Positions 54,601 to 64,000 of a stretch of DNA of 64,000 nt are shown in pieces. The number at the start of each line of letters is the position of its first letter. Position 1 is the stretch's first letter. The stretch comes from Viola odorata. Its lineage: Eukaryota > Streptophyta > Magnoliopsida > Malpighiales > Violaceae. Made by a program: the position numbers and the translations under genes. Location: assembly GCA_963691705.1 (NCBI GenBank), contig OY829539.1:60920327-60984326 (forward strand). Reading direction: 5' to 3'. The notes under the pieces are model-generated. The model was not told the DNA's origin and ran no database searches. It saw only the letters and a program-made list of their open reading frames with translations.

Positions 54601-55979
54601 CGACGGCGAGTCAACGTCAGAGTGAGGTCTACACTTACTTCTCCGCGGCAACATCCTTGCTCCGACCTCGTGGCCCCGCCGCACACATCCAGAGAAGTCC
54701 ATTCATCTATCTACCTCTTTAATTTTTGTGCAATCATTCATTCCCGCATTGGGGGCATTTCTTTTTATTTATTCATAAATTTTCGTGAGTGGTCATACCC
54801 TCACATTTTTTGTAAAAAAATTTCTAAAACTGTTAAGATTTGTTACAAAATGTGCATAAAATTCTTTGAATAAAATCCACATTACCTTTAAAATTTTCAA
54901 ACCTTCCTTAAATTGAGCATGTTCAACATGTTACTGCATCATGGATAACTTGTGCATCCATTTGAAATTGTACGCTTGGGCGCTTCACCAACAGAAAATG
55001 ATCTCGGGATAAATCATCCCCAGAGAACTTGTGCACTTTGCCCTCATCGCGGCCAATCAACAAGCATTGCTCATTAAACCCTTTTTCTTTTTGCTAAAAG
55101 GCACCTTGCTAAACAGACTTTCTCTTCCTTCTTTCAAAAACTACACACCACATTTCTTTTCTCTTGCAAATTCCTCTCGATTATATGAATGCCCATGCAT
55201 GTGCATCTTCATCTGAAGTTTATTCACTCGGATTGACATTGCAAATCTGACTTTGTGCTATGTTTGTTTCATTTTTTATGAGTGTAAACACGTAGCCTAA
55301 TTTCTGAGTGGGAGTGCAAACACTAATATCCGGTGAGGATTGCTTACGTCTACATGATGTGGGAAAGTCTTGTCCTTGAGGTTGTTATCTCCTGGGCAAG
55401 ATGCAGATGCTTTTCTAGGCTTGTATCAAGCATGCTTGTACGATGAAAACTGGATGACATGTTCTCTAGAAATGCATGAACTTGTTGAACCTTCTCCTGA
55501 TAGGGAAGTTATTTTTTATCAAATACTGGGGGCAAACCTTAGGGTAGTGTGGGAATACTTGCATATACAACATACATGATTTAATCTCATTGTTTCCATT
55601 TATCAATTGCTTTCTCTTTTTCCACCCATTGCTGCTTCGTGTTTGTTTCCTCCCTATTTGCAGGATACAGATATGCATCAGTGAAATCTCACATTGCCGC
55701 GAATCTCCGCCAATAAATCAGAAACCGAATGGAGTACGTTACCACTCTACAATCAACTTCGTGCGGCGGATCAATTTCCCCCACCATCCAACAAGCATCT
55801 GAATGGAGCACCTTACCACTCCACAATCAACTTTGTGCGGCGGATCAATTTCCCCCACCATCCAACAAGCATCTGAATGGAGCACGTTATCACTCCACCA
55901 TCAACTTCGTACGGCGGGCCACGCTCACGCACCACCCAAATCAATATCCAAATAAAGGTACATTACTACTCCACCCTTC
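54601..55979 (+). other. Non-coding interior of the retroelement-like region
   Basis: No gag or pol domains. 55700-55900 has three copies of an about 65-bp unit around ACCACTCYACAATCAACTTYG and CGGCGGATCAATTTCCCCCA, marking the start of the tandem-array zone. Confidence 0.5.
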
Positions 55980-57010
55980 CAAACTTTCGTGTGGAGGTTC
56001 AAAACCCCACCTTTCAAACTTTTGTGTGGCAGTTCAAACCCCACTCTTCAAACTTTCAAGTGGCGGTTCAAAACCCCACCTTTTAAACTTTTGTGTGGTG
56101 GTTCAAAACCCCACATATCAAAACTTTGTGTGGAGGTTCAAAACCCCACATTTCAAAAAATTGTGTGGCGGTTCAAACCCCACTCTTCAAACTTTGTGTG
56201 GTGGTTCAAAACCCCACATATCAAACCTTTGTGTGGTGGTTCAAACCCCACTCTTCAAACTTTGTGTGGTGGTTCAAAACCCCACATATCAAAACTTTGT
56301 GTGGCGGTTCAAAACCCCACCTGTCAAATTTTGCGTGGCGGTCCAAAACCCCACCTTTCAATAAACTTTGTGTGGCGGTTCAAAACCCCACATGTCAAAA
56401 CTTCGTGTGGCGGTTCAAAACCCCACCTGTCAAATTTTGCGTGGTTGTCCAAAACCCCACCTTTCAATAAACTTTGTGTGGCGGTTCAAAACCCTACATA
56501 TCAAAACTTTGTGTGGCGGTTCAAAACCCCACCTGTCAAATTTTGTGTGGCGGTCCAAAACCCCACCTTTCAATAAACTTTGTGTGGCGGTTCAAAACCC
56601 CACATAACAAAACTTTGTGTGGTGGTTCAAAACCCCACCTGTCAAATTTTGTGTGGCGGTTCAAAACCCCACATGTCAATAAACTTTGTGTGGCGGTTTA
56701 AAACTCCACCTTTCGAACCTTTGTGTGGCGGTTCAAAACCCCACCTTTCGAACCTTCGTGTGGTGGTTAAAAACCCCACCTTTCAAAATTTAGTGTGGTG
56801 GTTCAAAACCCCACCTTTCAGAATTTCGTTTGGCAGTTCAAAACCCTACCTTTCAAAATTTAGTGTGGCGGTTCAAGACCCCACCTTTCAAAATTTAGTG
56901 TGGCGGTTCAAGACCCCACCTTTCAAACTTTAGTGTGGCGGTTCAAAACCCCACATTTTAAAATTCCAAAACCCCACCTTCCAGAATTTTGTATGGTGGT
57001 TCAAAATCTA
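55980..57010. repeat. 34-37-bp tandem array with higher-order structure (about 29 units)
   Basis: Unit: TTTGTGTGGCGGTTCAAAAC then CCCACCTTTCAAA. About 29 units can be counted. Between about 56290 and 56700 sets of three variant units repeat with a 106-bp period (starts near 56290, 56397, 56503, 56609), a higher-order repeat. Each unit holds an imperfect inverted repeat (GTGTGG...CCCCAC). Open frames encoding CGGSKPH phrases are a by-product of the period and not evidence of a protein. Confidence 0.95.
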
Positions 57011-57039
57011 CTTTTTTTGTCGTGTTGTGTAGTGACATG

Positions 57040-57185
57040 GTCACTCACATCTAGTTGTGTTGTGTGATGACGTGGTCGTCCACTTCTCAGTTGTGTCGCG
57101 GTGACTTGGTCACCCATTTCTCATTCATTGTGTCGTGGTGACATGGTCACCCGTGATGGTGTGACGCCTTGGTCGTCCACTTTTC
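57040..57185. repeat. GGTGAC-GGTCACC palindromic repeats
   Basis: Four to five irregular units contain GGTGACTTGGTCACCC, GGTGACATGGTCACCC and GATGACGTGGTCGTCCAC. Related units recur at 58380-58440. Confidence 0.85.
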
Positions 57186-57304
57186 ATTTCTATTGCAACA
57201 TGCCTTTTCAGACATTTAAATTCGCACAGGTAAGCCAAAGGTACGTTCCATTTCCTGCAATTTACTTTTCTGTAATTTACTTTCCCGCAATTTACTTTCC
57301 TGCA

Positions 57305-57600
57305 TTGAATGTTGACGCGGCTCAGTCCCGCAACATGCGTCTGTTTGGATGTTGACGGGGCTTAGCCCCGCAACATGCGTCTGTTATGCTTTTATTTGAA
57401 TGTTGACGCGGCTCAGTCCCGCAACATGCGTCTGTTTGGATGTTGACGCGGCTCAGTCCCGCAACATGCGTTTGTTTGAATGTGGACGCGACTCAGTCCC
57501 GCAACATGCACCTGTTTGGATGTTGACGAGGCTCAGTCTCGCAACATGCGTCTGCTTGAGTGTTGATGTGGCTCAGTCCCACAACACGCGTCTTTACATT
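57305..57600. repeat. About 40-bp tandem array (seven units)
   Basis: Unit ATGTTGACGCGGCTCAGTCC then CGCAACATGCGTCTGTTTGG. Starts near 57308, 57349, 57401, 57440, 57479, 57520 and 57560. ATGTTG...CAACAT and GCGG...CCCGC can pair within each unit. Confidence 0.93.
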
Positions 57601-57639
57601 TTTCGCACTTTACTTTTCTGCACAAGTTATGGACTGCGA

Positions 57640-58235
57640 GTGCTACCCTCGTCCTACCTGATTTACTTTTCCGAATTTACATTTTCCGCATCCATCAGCT
57701 ACGGCCTACGAGTACGATCCTCGACGTAGCTGAAGTTTACTTTTCTGTATTTACTTTTTCTGCATCAATCAGCGACGACCTACGAGTGCGACCCTCGACG
57801 TAGCTGATGTTTATCTTTCTGCATTTAATTTTTTGCATCATCAGCGACGGCCTACGAGTACGACCCTCGACGTAGCTGATGTTTATCTTTCTGCATTTAA
57901 TTTTCTGCATCATCAGCGACGGCCTACGAGTGCGACCCTCGACGTAGCTGATGTTTACTTTTCTGTATTTACTTTTCTGCATCAATCAGCGACGGTCTAC
58001 GAGTGCGACCCTCGACGTAGCTGATGTTTACTTTTCTGTATTTACTTTTTCTGCATCAATCAGCGACGGCCTACGAGTGCGACCCTCGACGGCGCTGAAG
58101 TTTATTTCCCTGCATCTTCAGCTACGGCCTACGAGTGCCACCCTCGACGTAGTTGAAGTTTACTTTTCTGCATCATCAGCTACGGCCTACGAGTGCGACC
58201 CTCGACGTAGTTGAAGTTTACTTTTCTGCATCGAC
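57640..58235. repeat. 65-73-bp tandem array (about eight units)
   Basis: Unit AGCTACGGCCTACGAGTGCG then ACCCTCGACGTAGCTGAAG and a TTTACTTTTCTGCAT linker. Units start near 57700, 57770, 57843, 57915, 57986, 58060, 58120 and 58180. AGCTACG...CGTAGCT gives a stem, and the TTTACTTTTCTGCA linker recurs between arrays. Confidence 0.93.
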
Positions 58236-58239
58236 GTCT

Positions 58240-58440
58240 GAGACTTGCGGTGTCCCCGTTCAGATGTCAATTTCATTTCCTGCACAGAGGTCTGACAATT
58301 GCGGTGTCCCCGCTCGGATCTCAAGTTATATTTCTGCAATCTACCCAGGTCAAAATTCTCCAATCACCCATTTCACTTTTCAGTTGTGCCGTGGTGACTT
58401 AGTCACTCGTGTTGTTGTGACGACTTGGTCACCCACTTGC
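58240..58440. repeat. Short two-unit repeats between arrays
   Basis: Two units with GAYTTGCGGTGTCCCCG flanked by GTCTGA/TCAGAT-like arms (58245-58330), then GTGGTGACTTAGTCACTCG and GACGACTTGGTCACCC units like those at 57040. Confidence 0.75.
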
Positions 58441-58445
58441 CAACA

Positions 58446-58612
58446 GGTCTGTTGAATGTTGTAAGCGGTTCTTCCCCACAACATGTGTCTGTTGAATGTT
58501 GTAAGCGGTTCGTCCCCACAACATGCGTCTGTTGAATGTTGTAAGCGATTCGTCCCCACAACATGCGTCTTTTGAATGTTGTAAGTGGTTCGTCCCCACA
58601 CCCTGTCTGTTA
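58446..58612. repeat. About 41-bp tandem array (four units)
   Basis: Unit GTCTGTTGAATGTTGTAAGC then GGTTCGTCCCCACAACATGC. It is clearly related to the 57305 array by the ATGTTG...CAACAT arms and the GTCTGTT junction. Confidence 0.93.
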
Positions 58613-58699
58613 CGTTTATCTCTCAAGATAGTTTTTATTTCGATGATTCATCCCCTTCAATAATTTTCCCCAACATATCATGCATGCATCTACTTTTCT

Positions 58700-58885
58700 G
58701 CACGAAGGTATGGACTGCGAGTGCTACCCTCGCCCTGCCTGAGTTACTTTTCTGCACAAGGTACGGACTGCGAATGCTACCCTCGCCCTACCTGATTTAC
58801 ATTTCTGCATTTACTTTTCATCCCATTATCAGGGACAAGTCACTTACATTTCTGCATCCACTTTTCATCCCATTATCAGGGAGTG
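58700..58885. repeat. Two further two-unit repeats
   Basis: TATGGACTGCGAGTGCTACC and TACGGACTGCGAATGCTACC start two units (58710, 58762), each after TTTCTGCAC. Then ACTTTTCATCCCATTATCAG occurs twice (58814, 58859). Confidence 0.9.
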
Positions 58886-58985
58886 CATTTACATTTTGTA
58901 TCTTTTCAAACCATTGCTGGTTCGGGAGCAACCATCTTTACTGCTCATCAAAAAACTCGGTTACACCTAATTTTTGATAGGACAG

Positions 58986-59000
58986 TAAAGAGGGGGCAAC
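58986..59000 (+). other. Polypurine tract before truncated LTR
   Basis: TAAAGAGGGGGCAAC directly precedes a TGTTGCTACCCG LTR start. This places the tandem arrays in the 3' untranslated part of an LTR retroelement. Confidence 0.65.
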
Positions 59001-60058
59001 TGTTGCTACCCGATTTTGGATTTTAAACCTTTCCTCACCTCATATACATTTTTTTCTCTTCATTCATCATATTATTAACCTTATTTATATTTATTATTGA
59101 CGTTTATTTACTATTTATCATTTTCATCGCATTTCCCGTCATTTCATATTTTTGTCGCATTTTAATGTTTTTTTTCGCTTGTATCCTAGAGCGAGCATTC
59201 CCGCCCATTTTTCATGTTTTACATCTTTTACTCGCATCATCTTGTCTGTTGCTTTTTATTTCATATTTTGGTATTTTTTATTCAAATTTTTCATCGGTTT
59301 TGAGCAAGCTTTCTCGTACCATCTGCTCGAACCGAATAAAATAAACATTCATCATCTTTCCCTCACACCCGCTCCCATCACCAATTAATTCACTGCACCC
59401 TCGCCTCTCTGCCTAAAAACATAGCCATCTCCATTTTTCTTCACCTCCCTGGTCCAACTCCCATCACTCGTCATCTCTCCCTCTCCATTTTCAAAAAGCC
59501 TACTTCCTCTTAACTCATCCATCCTCTCTCAGCAAATCTCCTCGAGCCTCACCCTCTCTATTTTCCAAGCCTACTATCTAACCATCATCATCATCATCTC
59601 TACTCCCTGATCCATAACTCAATCTCCATTTCTCCCTCTATAAATAGCCAAGAATTCCAACATGAAAGGGGGGATGGAGGCACCAATTCACACACACGCT
59701 GCAAAATTAAAACCAAGTACCCAACAAATTCCATTCAACCCATTGCAAAATTAAAATCAAGACACCCAATTTGAAAATTCCATCCTCCGCAAGACCAATA
59801 CCGATTTAAAATTACCAACCAGCCATCGCCGCAGCCACGCCACAGCCACCGCTGCTGCCCAACCAGCCACGCCAAATCAGCATCGCGGCTGACCCATCAC
59901 AACCATCGTTGTTGCCACCACTCAATCGGCCACCCAATCAATCCCAACACCTCGCCGCATCCCGCAGCCACCACCGCATCACCCACCGCTGCATCCCGTA
60001 TCCACCACCGCATCACACACCGAAACAAATCCCGACCACACACCGCCGTTTCCACCGA
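59001..60058 (+). repeat. Truncated 3' LTR
   Basis: Begins TGTTGCTACCCGATTTTGG after the polypurine tract. It has a good TATA box, CTATAAATAGCC (TATAAATA at 59639-59646), followed by a transcript-start-like region and a CCACCGC-rich stretch (59810-60055). Similarity changes abruptly at 60058 to the AT-rich module, so the LTR end is missing. No matching 5' LTR is in the window. Confidence 0.65.
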
Positions 60059-62150
60059 AAATCAACTTTTTTCATTGAATTAATTTTAGGAAAAGTTATA
60101 AATTCTTTTTTTATTTATCACTTATAGTTATTTTATGATTTTCTTAACTTTAAAAATAATTTTATTTCTGAAAAAATAAACCATGTACTACCTTCAAATT
60201 ATAGTTAAATAATTAAAATAAAATAAATACTATTTACCCATGTAGAAAATATTTTACGTACAATATATAATATTTCTTTTCATAAAAATAAAAAAATGTA
60301 AATTATTTTGATAATATATGGATAATATTGTCAATACTTGTAAATAACTTCTCAATTATTCTCATAAATATTGTTCATTATTTTACCATATAATTTATGT
60401 TAGAAAAAATATAAATACTTCCATTTATTTGTCACTTTTATCTAGTTTATATTTCTTTAACATTCTTAAAATCAATCTCTTTACTAAATTAAAATAATAA
60501 AATAAAATAAAATAAAAAATATTAACTCGAATAAAAAATATTATTTTTAAAATAATATAATAATACTTACAATAATTTACATTTAAAAATAGATCAAGAT
60601 ATATTTTTTTATATTTAACATATAATTTACATTTACAAATAGATTAACTTATATTTTACTCATTGTAACTGTTTTCGAATTCCATATTTTTAAGGATATT
60701 TCTCACATTATAGCCCCACCAGTACATTACATATATTGATCTCTCACAACCTCTTGGAATATAGTGAGGAACATGTTGGTAATCAACCAAGAAAATATTT
60801 TTATCTCTCATGCCAATTTCTCAAAAAATGATAAATTTTAAAAATATATAAAAGTAAAAGTTCACAAAAATAATTTCATAAGAAGATAGTTTCGGTATTT
60901 AACATATTTGGGTTATTCAATAAATTATCTCTCTTTTGTATTTTAGCATTTCAATTATTAAGTTATTTAATTAAATATTTTTGTTAATTATAATTTAATA
61001 TTATGATGTGAATATTTCATATTAGAAAATCACCTTCTTTCATTTTTCATACTATAAAAAAAATTAAAATAAATTTAAAGTCTAAAGAATTAATTTAATA
61101 TACCCTCATTATTTATAACTTTAATATTAAGTCATTTAAAAAAAAACATATAGTTTATACAAATATAATTTATTTTTGCTAACTTTCTTTACTCACAATA
61201 CTGAGTATATTTTTCTATGATAAATTATTTACTAATTTCAAATTCTTACTAAAAGTAACTTATATAATAATACTTTATTAATTGAAAAATAAAAGTGCAT
61301 TACTTGCATGAAAAAATAATTTATAAGTTTACTATTATTATTATTAGTGTTATTTTAAAATATTATTATAAGCTACTCCCATGTAATTTTTTAAGAGATT
61401 AACGAATGCAGCAAACTCGATTTTATTTCCACTTTTACCATATAGAAAATATATAATATTTTTTTATTTTAAAGTTTGTGTTGTTGTTTAGCTTGAAATT
61501 GAAAACATCATCTAGTTTTTATCTTAAAAAAATATAAAAATCTCAAAAAAATGCATTTACATAATTATTAAAAATATATTCAAATTTTTTATTTTGTAAC
61601 ATTATATTTATTTATTATATAATAATAATAATTTTTAAGCTTATTGATTAAAACATTAAATATATTTTTAGGTAAACTATATAAAGAAACCCTAAAGTTT
61701 ACAAAATCTCCCACTTTGAACCCAATAGTCTTGAAATTTGCAATATAAGCATGCAAATGAGTTGCAATTTTGGTTGAACCATCATATCCTTTTTCTGATT
61801 TACCTTATAACAAAGGTGGAACCTGCCATCTAACTTAAATTAGTTATTTGCTATTTTCATGCTTTGAACATCTTTCGTTAAATGATAACATCATTCTACC
61901 AGATTTCTAGGTTATTGTTTCCTGGTTTCTTTTCGAATAATCCTGAATATCATGTAATGAAAAATATTCTAAGCAAGAAACGATTTATTTCCAAACCTTT
62001 TATTTTAGATCCAAATGTAGTTTTTAGCCACGAGAACATGTGGAGTCAAACAAGGACTAAAAGTTATAATCAATTCACTTATAAATTAAATATTTAAAAC
62101 TACATCAATTTGTGGATCCAGCTTTGACCCAATAACAATTGTTTTAATTC
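60058..62150. repeat. AT-rich module, copy 3, joined to a U-box intron fragment
   Basis: 60058-60880 matches 21805-22620; 60880-61430 matches 22620-23200; 61430-61765 matches 18780-19100. 61770-61870 is then the intron end also present at 7258-7367, without the following ARM exon. 62080-62150 is an inverse match to 36160-36230. This is a mosaic of sequences also found in both Helitrons. Confidence 0.72.
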
Positions 62151-62980
62151 TATAGTTGATATGGTGTTTAAATGCATGTTTTCTTTATTGATTTTAGTCC
62201 CATTTTGAGCATGATACTTCTCATTTGTTCCTGTTTTCACCTTATTTGCAGAATTAGACTAAAGATGAGGAATTCGTGGAATTGTTAGCTTTTTGGAGGA
62301 TTTTCTGCACATTTCCATCGTCGAGACCTATTTATTTACTAAAAAAATATATATTTTGTCATATAATTGTTTAAAAATTTCTAATATTTTTCTTACACTT
62401 TTAGATTTTATGTAAAAAAATTATATTTATCCCTCAAAATTTAATTAAACTTTAGTAATTAATAATTTAAAATCTAAGTTAACTTTCTTATACTAATGAC
62501 TTATAAGGAAAAATTTCCTAAACTTGTTTTATTAACTTTTATAATTTTTTAACAATATTTTGTAAATATTCTATATATGTCAATTCTTATATTAGAAAAT
62601 AAAATAATAAATAAAAATATAATTCAATTATTCTATATAGCACCATGTAGCTTTAAAAAATGAGCTTAATTTCCCCTTTAACTTCGTCCCCTACCATGGC
62701 TCCGACCCAGAGCGTATAGTATATAGAGTATTGGTAATATTTATTCCAAAACTATAATTTCCAACTATGGTCAGGCCCGGAATATTGCAATATTACCTCC
62801 CACAGTACCTTATCAATTAAAGGTCCAAAACTAATAAAAGGGAGCAGAGACTATCTAGATTCCAATACCTAATCAATCAGACCAAAAACAAGAACCCGAA
62901 ATTACTATATGTTTCAAAAGATAAAAAAAATGGGATAAAGTTCTCTCCTTTTGTTGATTACTGAAATTTAATTCGTTTTA
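62151..62980. other. No recognised gene
   Basis: AT-rich. 62180-62330 has mRNA-like composition (GCAGAATTAGACTAAAGATG) but gives no recognisable protein. Nothing else was found. Confidence 0.4.
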
Positions 62981-62992
62981 GTTTTTGCACAC

Positions 62993-63115
62993 CTTTGAAG
63001 TTGGGCTCAGCAGCTGCGTTCTTGTGCATCTTGGCCTCACATTCCAATTTGCCAAACACATTTGGCAGCCGAGCCCCGCGTCACACTTCCTGTTTGCTAT
63101 ACATGTTTGTCCCAC
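62993..63115 (-). pseudogene. Antisense copy of PLC-like exon 2
   Basis: The minus strand encodes 41 residues, VGQTCIANRKCDAGLGCQ, then MCLANWNVRPRC and TRTQLLSPTSK, with an AG acceptor (plus 63116) and a GT donor (plus 62991-62992). Over the shared 91 bp it is nearly identical to exon 2 of the gene at 63757, and the homology runs about 55 bp into the preceding intron. This is the Cys-rich N-terminal segment of the At5g67130-like PLC family. Exon 1 and the next exon are not found on the minus strand, so it is an isolated, inverted partial duplicate. Confidence 0.88.
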
Positions 63116-63410
63116 CTGATCACAACAATTCCATCAGTAACATTGAGATGGATGAGTACGAAAAATGTATAAAAGAGACCTTTTTTGATAATTAAATACG
63201 GAGAGTATTTTTCAAATTGTTCACGAGTGAACCTTGTCTTTAATTGAGTTAGAATATTCGATTAAAATCACAAGTAAAACTAGAAAGTTCAACCCCACTT
63301 GTTTGTCACTTGTTCGTTTGCTCTAGATTGATATCCATAAGGGATATAGGTCTATTGACTCGACCAAGGAACCTCCATTGCTCGAACTAGGTTGGCTAGT
63401 GCTAAGCGAC

Positions 63411-63605
63411 TAGCAAGTCTACGTTGTCAAGGTGAGTCCTATCTTATATGCGCATCGAAAACTAGATCAGAATTACGTGCTACGACCCCTAGGCAACTAG
63501 GATCGTATCACAACTCCATGTAAACCATGCGCACTGTTCATGCACCATCCATCCATCCATGAGATCCATGTGCATTGTCCATGTGCCCATCCACCATGTG
63601 GGAAT
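63411..63605 (+). promoter_or_regulatory. Upstream region of the PLC-like gene (duplicated at 5213)
   Basis: This region is conserved between the functional-looking gene and the orphan copy at 5213-5398. It contains a short CCATCCATCCATCCATGAGA stretch and two GTGCACTGTCCATG-like phrases. Confidence 0.7.
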
Positions 63606-63643
63606 TTTGACATTTTGGTATTAATTCATACCAAACATTCATC

Positions 63644-63650
63644 TATAAAT
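63644..63650 (+). promoter_or_regulatory. TATA box of the PLC-like gene
   Basis: TATAAATAG in the context CATCTATAAATAGAAGG, 113 bp upstream of the ATG. This spacing fits a plant TATA box with an 80-bp leader. Confidence 0.75.
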
Positions 63651-63756
63651 AGAAGGCTTGGAAGCCATCCGAGAGCAATTCAATTGTAACCAAGGCAATT
63701 GAGAGAGTGCAAAGAATTGTAATTCTTTGGTGAGTAGAAAATAATTACAACCTAAA

Positions 63757-64000
63757 ATGACAACCATCTCTTTCTTCATCTTCATCTTTATTTCAACTTT
63801 CCTCCTCAGTTCCTCCTCTGCTCTAAAGGTGGGTCCTTTTTCTTTTCTGTTTTTATACATTTTTCTTACTCATCCATCTCAATGTTACTGATGGAATTGT
63901 TGTGATCAGGTGGGACAAACATGTATTGCAAACACGAAGTGTGACGCGGGGCTCGGCTGCCAAATGTGTTTGGCAAATTGGAATGTGAGGCCAAGATGCA
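63757..64000 (+). CDS. PI-PLC X-domain phosphodiesterase, exon 1 and start of exon 2 (continues beyond window)
   Basis: Exon 1 (63757-63828) encodes MTTISFFIFIFISTFLLSSS then SALK, a signal peptide for secretion. A GT-AG intron covers 63829-63909. Exon 2 begins VGQTCIANTKCDAGLGCQ, then MCLANWNVRPRC, the cysteine-rich N-terminal module of the At5g67130-like PI-PLC X-domain family, and runs off the window. The catalytic X domain lies beyond. Start chosen because it is the first ATG after the TATA box and opens directly into a signal peptide. It belongs to the same family as the C-terminal part at 2-558, in the same orientation. Confidence 0.88.

Noticed and set aside
55980..57010. CRISPR-like array or a repeat protein (CGGSKPH/LCVAVQNPT phrases)
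   Set aside because: Units are contiguous with no unique spacers, the setting is a plant retroelement, and the open frames arise from the repeat period without start context.
57385..58626. Open frames of 60-100 codons on both strands across the tandem arrays
   Set aside because: They exist on both strands and in several frames at once, as expected from tandem repeats; no family similarity.

Overview
The window is nuclear DNA of a flowering plant, most likely a eudicot. Gene pieces are interrupted by GT-AG introns, the intergenic DNA is very AT-rich, and most of the 64 kb consists of nested plant transposons (Helitron, Copia, L1-type LINE, Gypsy-like LTR, PIF/Harbinger-like, hAT, Stowaway, Mutator-like). 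No tRNA, rRNA, CRISPR or organelle insertion was recognised. I cannot name the species from the sequence.

Layout. 1-693: the last exons of a PI-PLC X-domain (GPI-anchored type) phosphodiesterase gene, with a stop codon cutting off the anchor tail. 794-3999: a TIR element with TAA target duplications that carries antisense pieces of three host genes (PPR, CTU1, HINT4-like). 4659-5398: a transit-peptide-like first exon joined to a copy of a PLC-gene upstream region. 5472-17066: a Helitron on the plus strand, with captured UDP-glycosyltransferase and U-box/ARM pieces and a broken Rep, split by a Copia element (7558-12887). 17132-36821: a second Helitron of the same family on the minus strand, tail-to-tail with the first and 65 bp away. 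It is filled by an L1 LINE (23386-35688), whose ORF2 is split by an LTR element encoding only gag and protease (27121-33838).

36822-44600 is the most gene-like part: a nucleotide pyrophosphatase fragment, a trihelix transcription-factor gene with two lesions, an F-box-associated-domain fragment, and a small apparently intact double-stranded-RNA-binding protein gene with its own TATA box (minus strand). 44600-51060 is a field of inverted-repeat elements: a hAT element with a Stowaway inside it, and two Mutator-like elements with 9-10 bp target duplications, one carrying a cytochrome P450 scrap. 51500-60058 appears to be a large non-coding LTR retroelement, 5' end not resolved, with at least five families of short tandem repeats just before its truncated 3' LTR. 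60058-62150 is a third copy of an AT-rich module also present twice inside the minus-strand Helitron. 62993-64000 holds an antisense copy of PLC exon 2, then the promoter, exon 1 and start of exon 2 of a PLC-like gene that runs off the window.

The two window edges thus show the remains of a PLC-like gene cluster spread apart and partly dismantled by repeated transposon insertion. The intact-looking genes are the dsRNA-binding protein (43984-44376) and, as far as visible, the PLC-like gene at 63757. The strongest unexplained structures are the triple-capture TIR element, the tail-to-tail Helitrons, the chain of hairpin-forming tandem arrays, the TTGGCCAA-type palindromes spread through the Gypsy-like element, and the inverted PLC exon copy.
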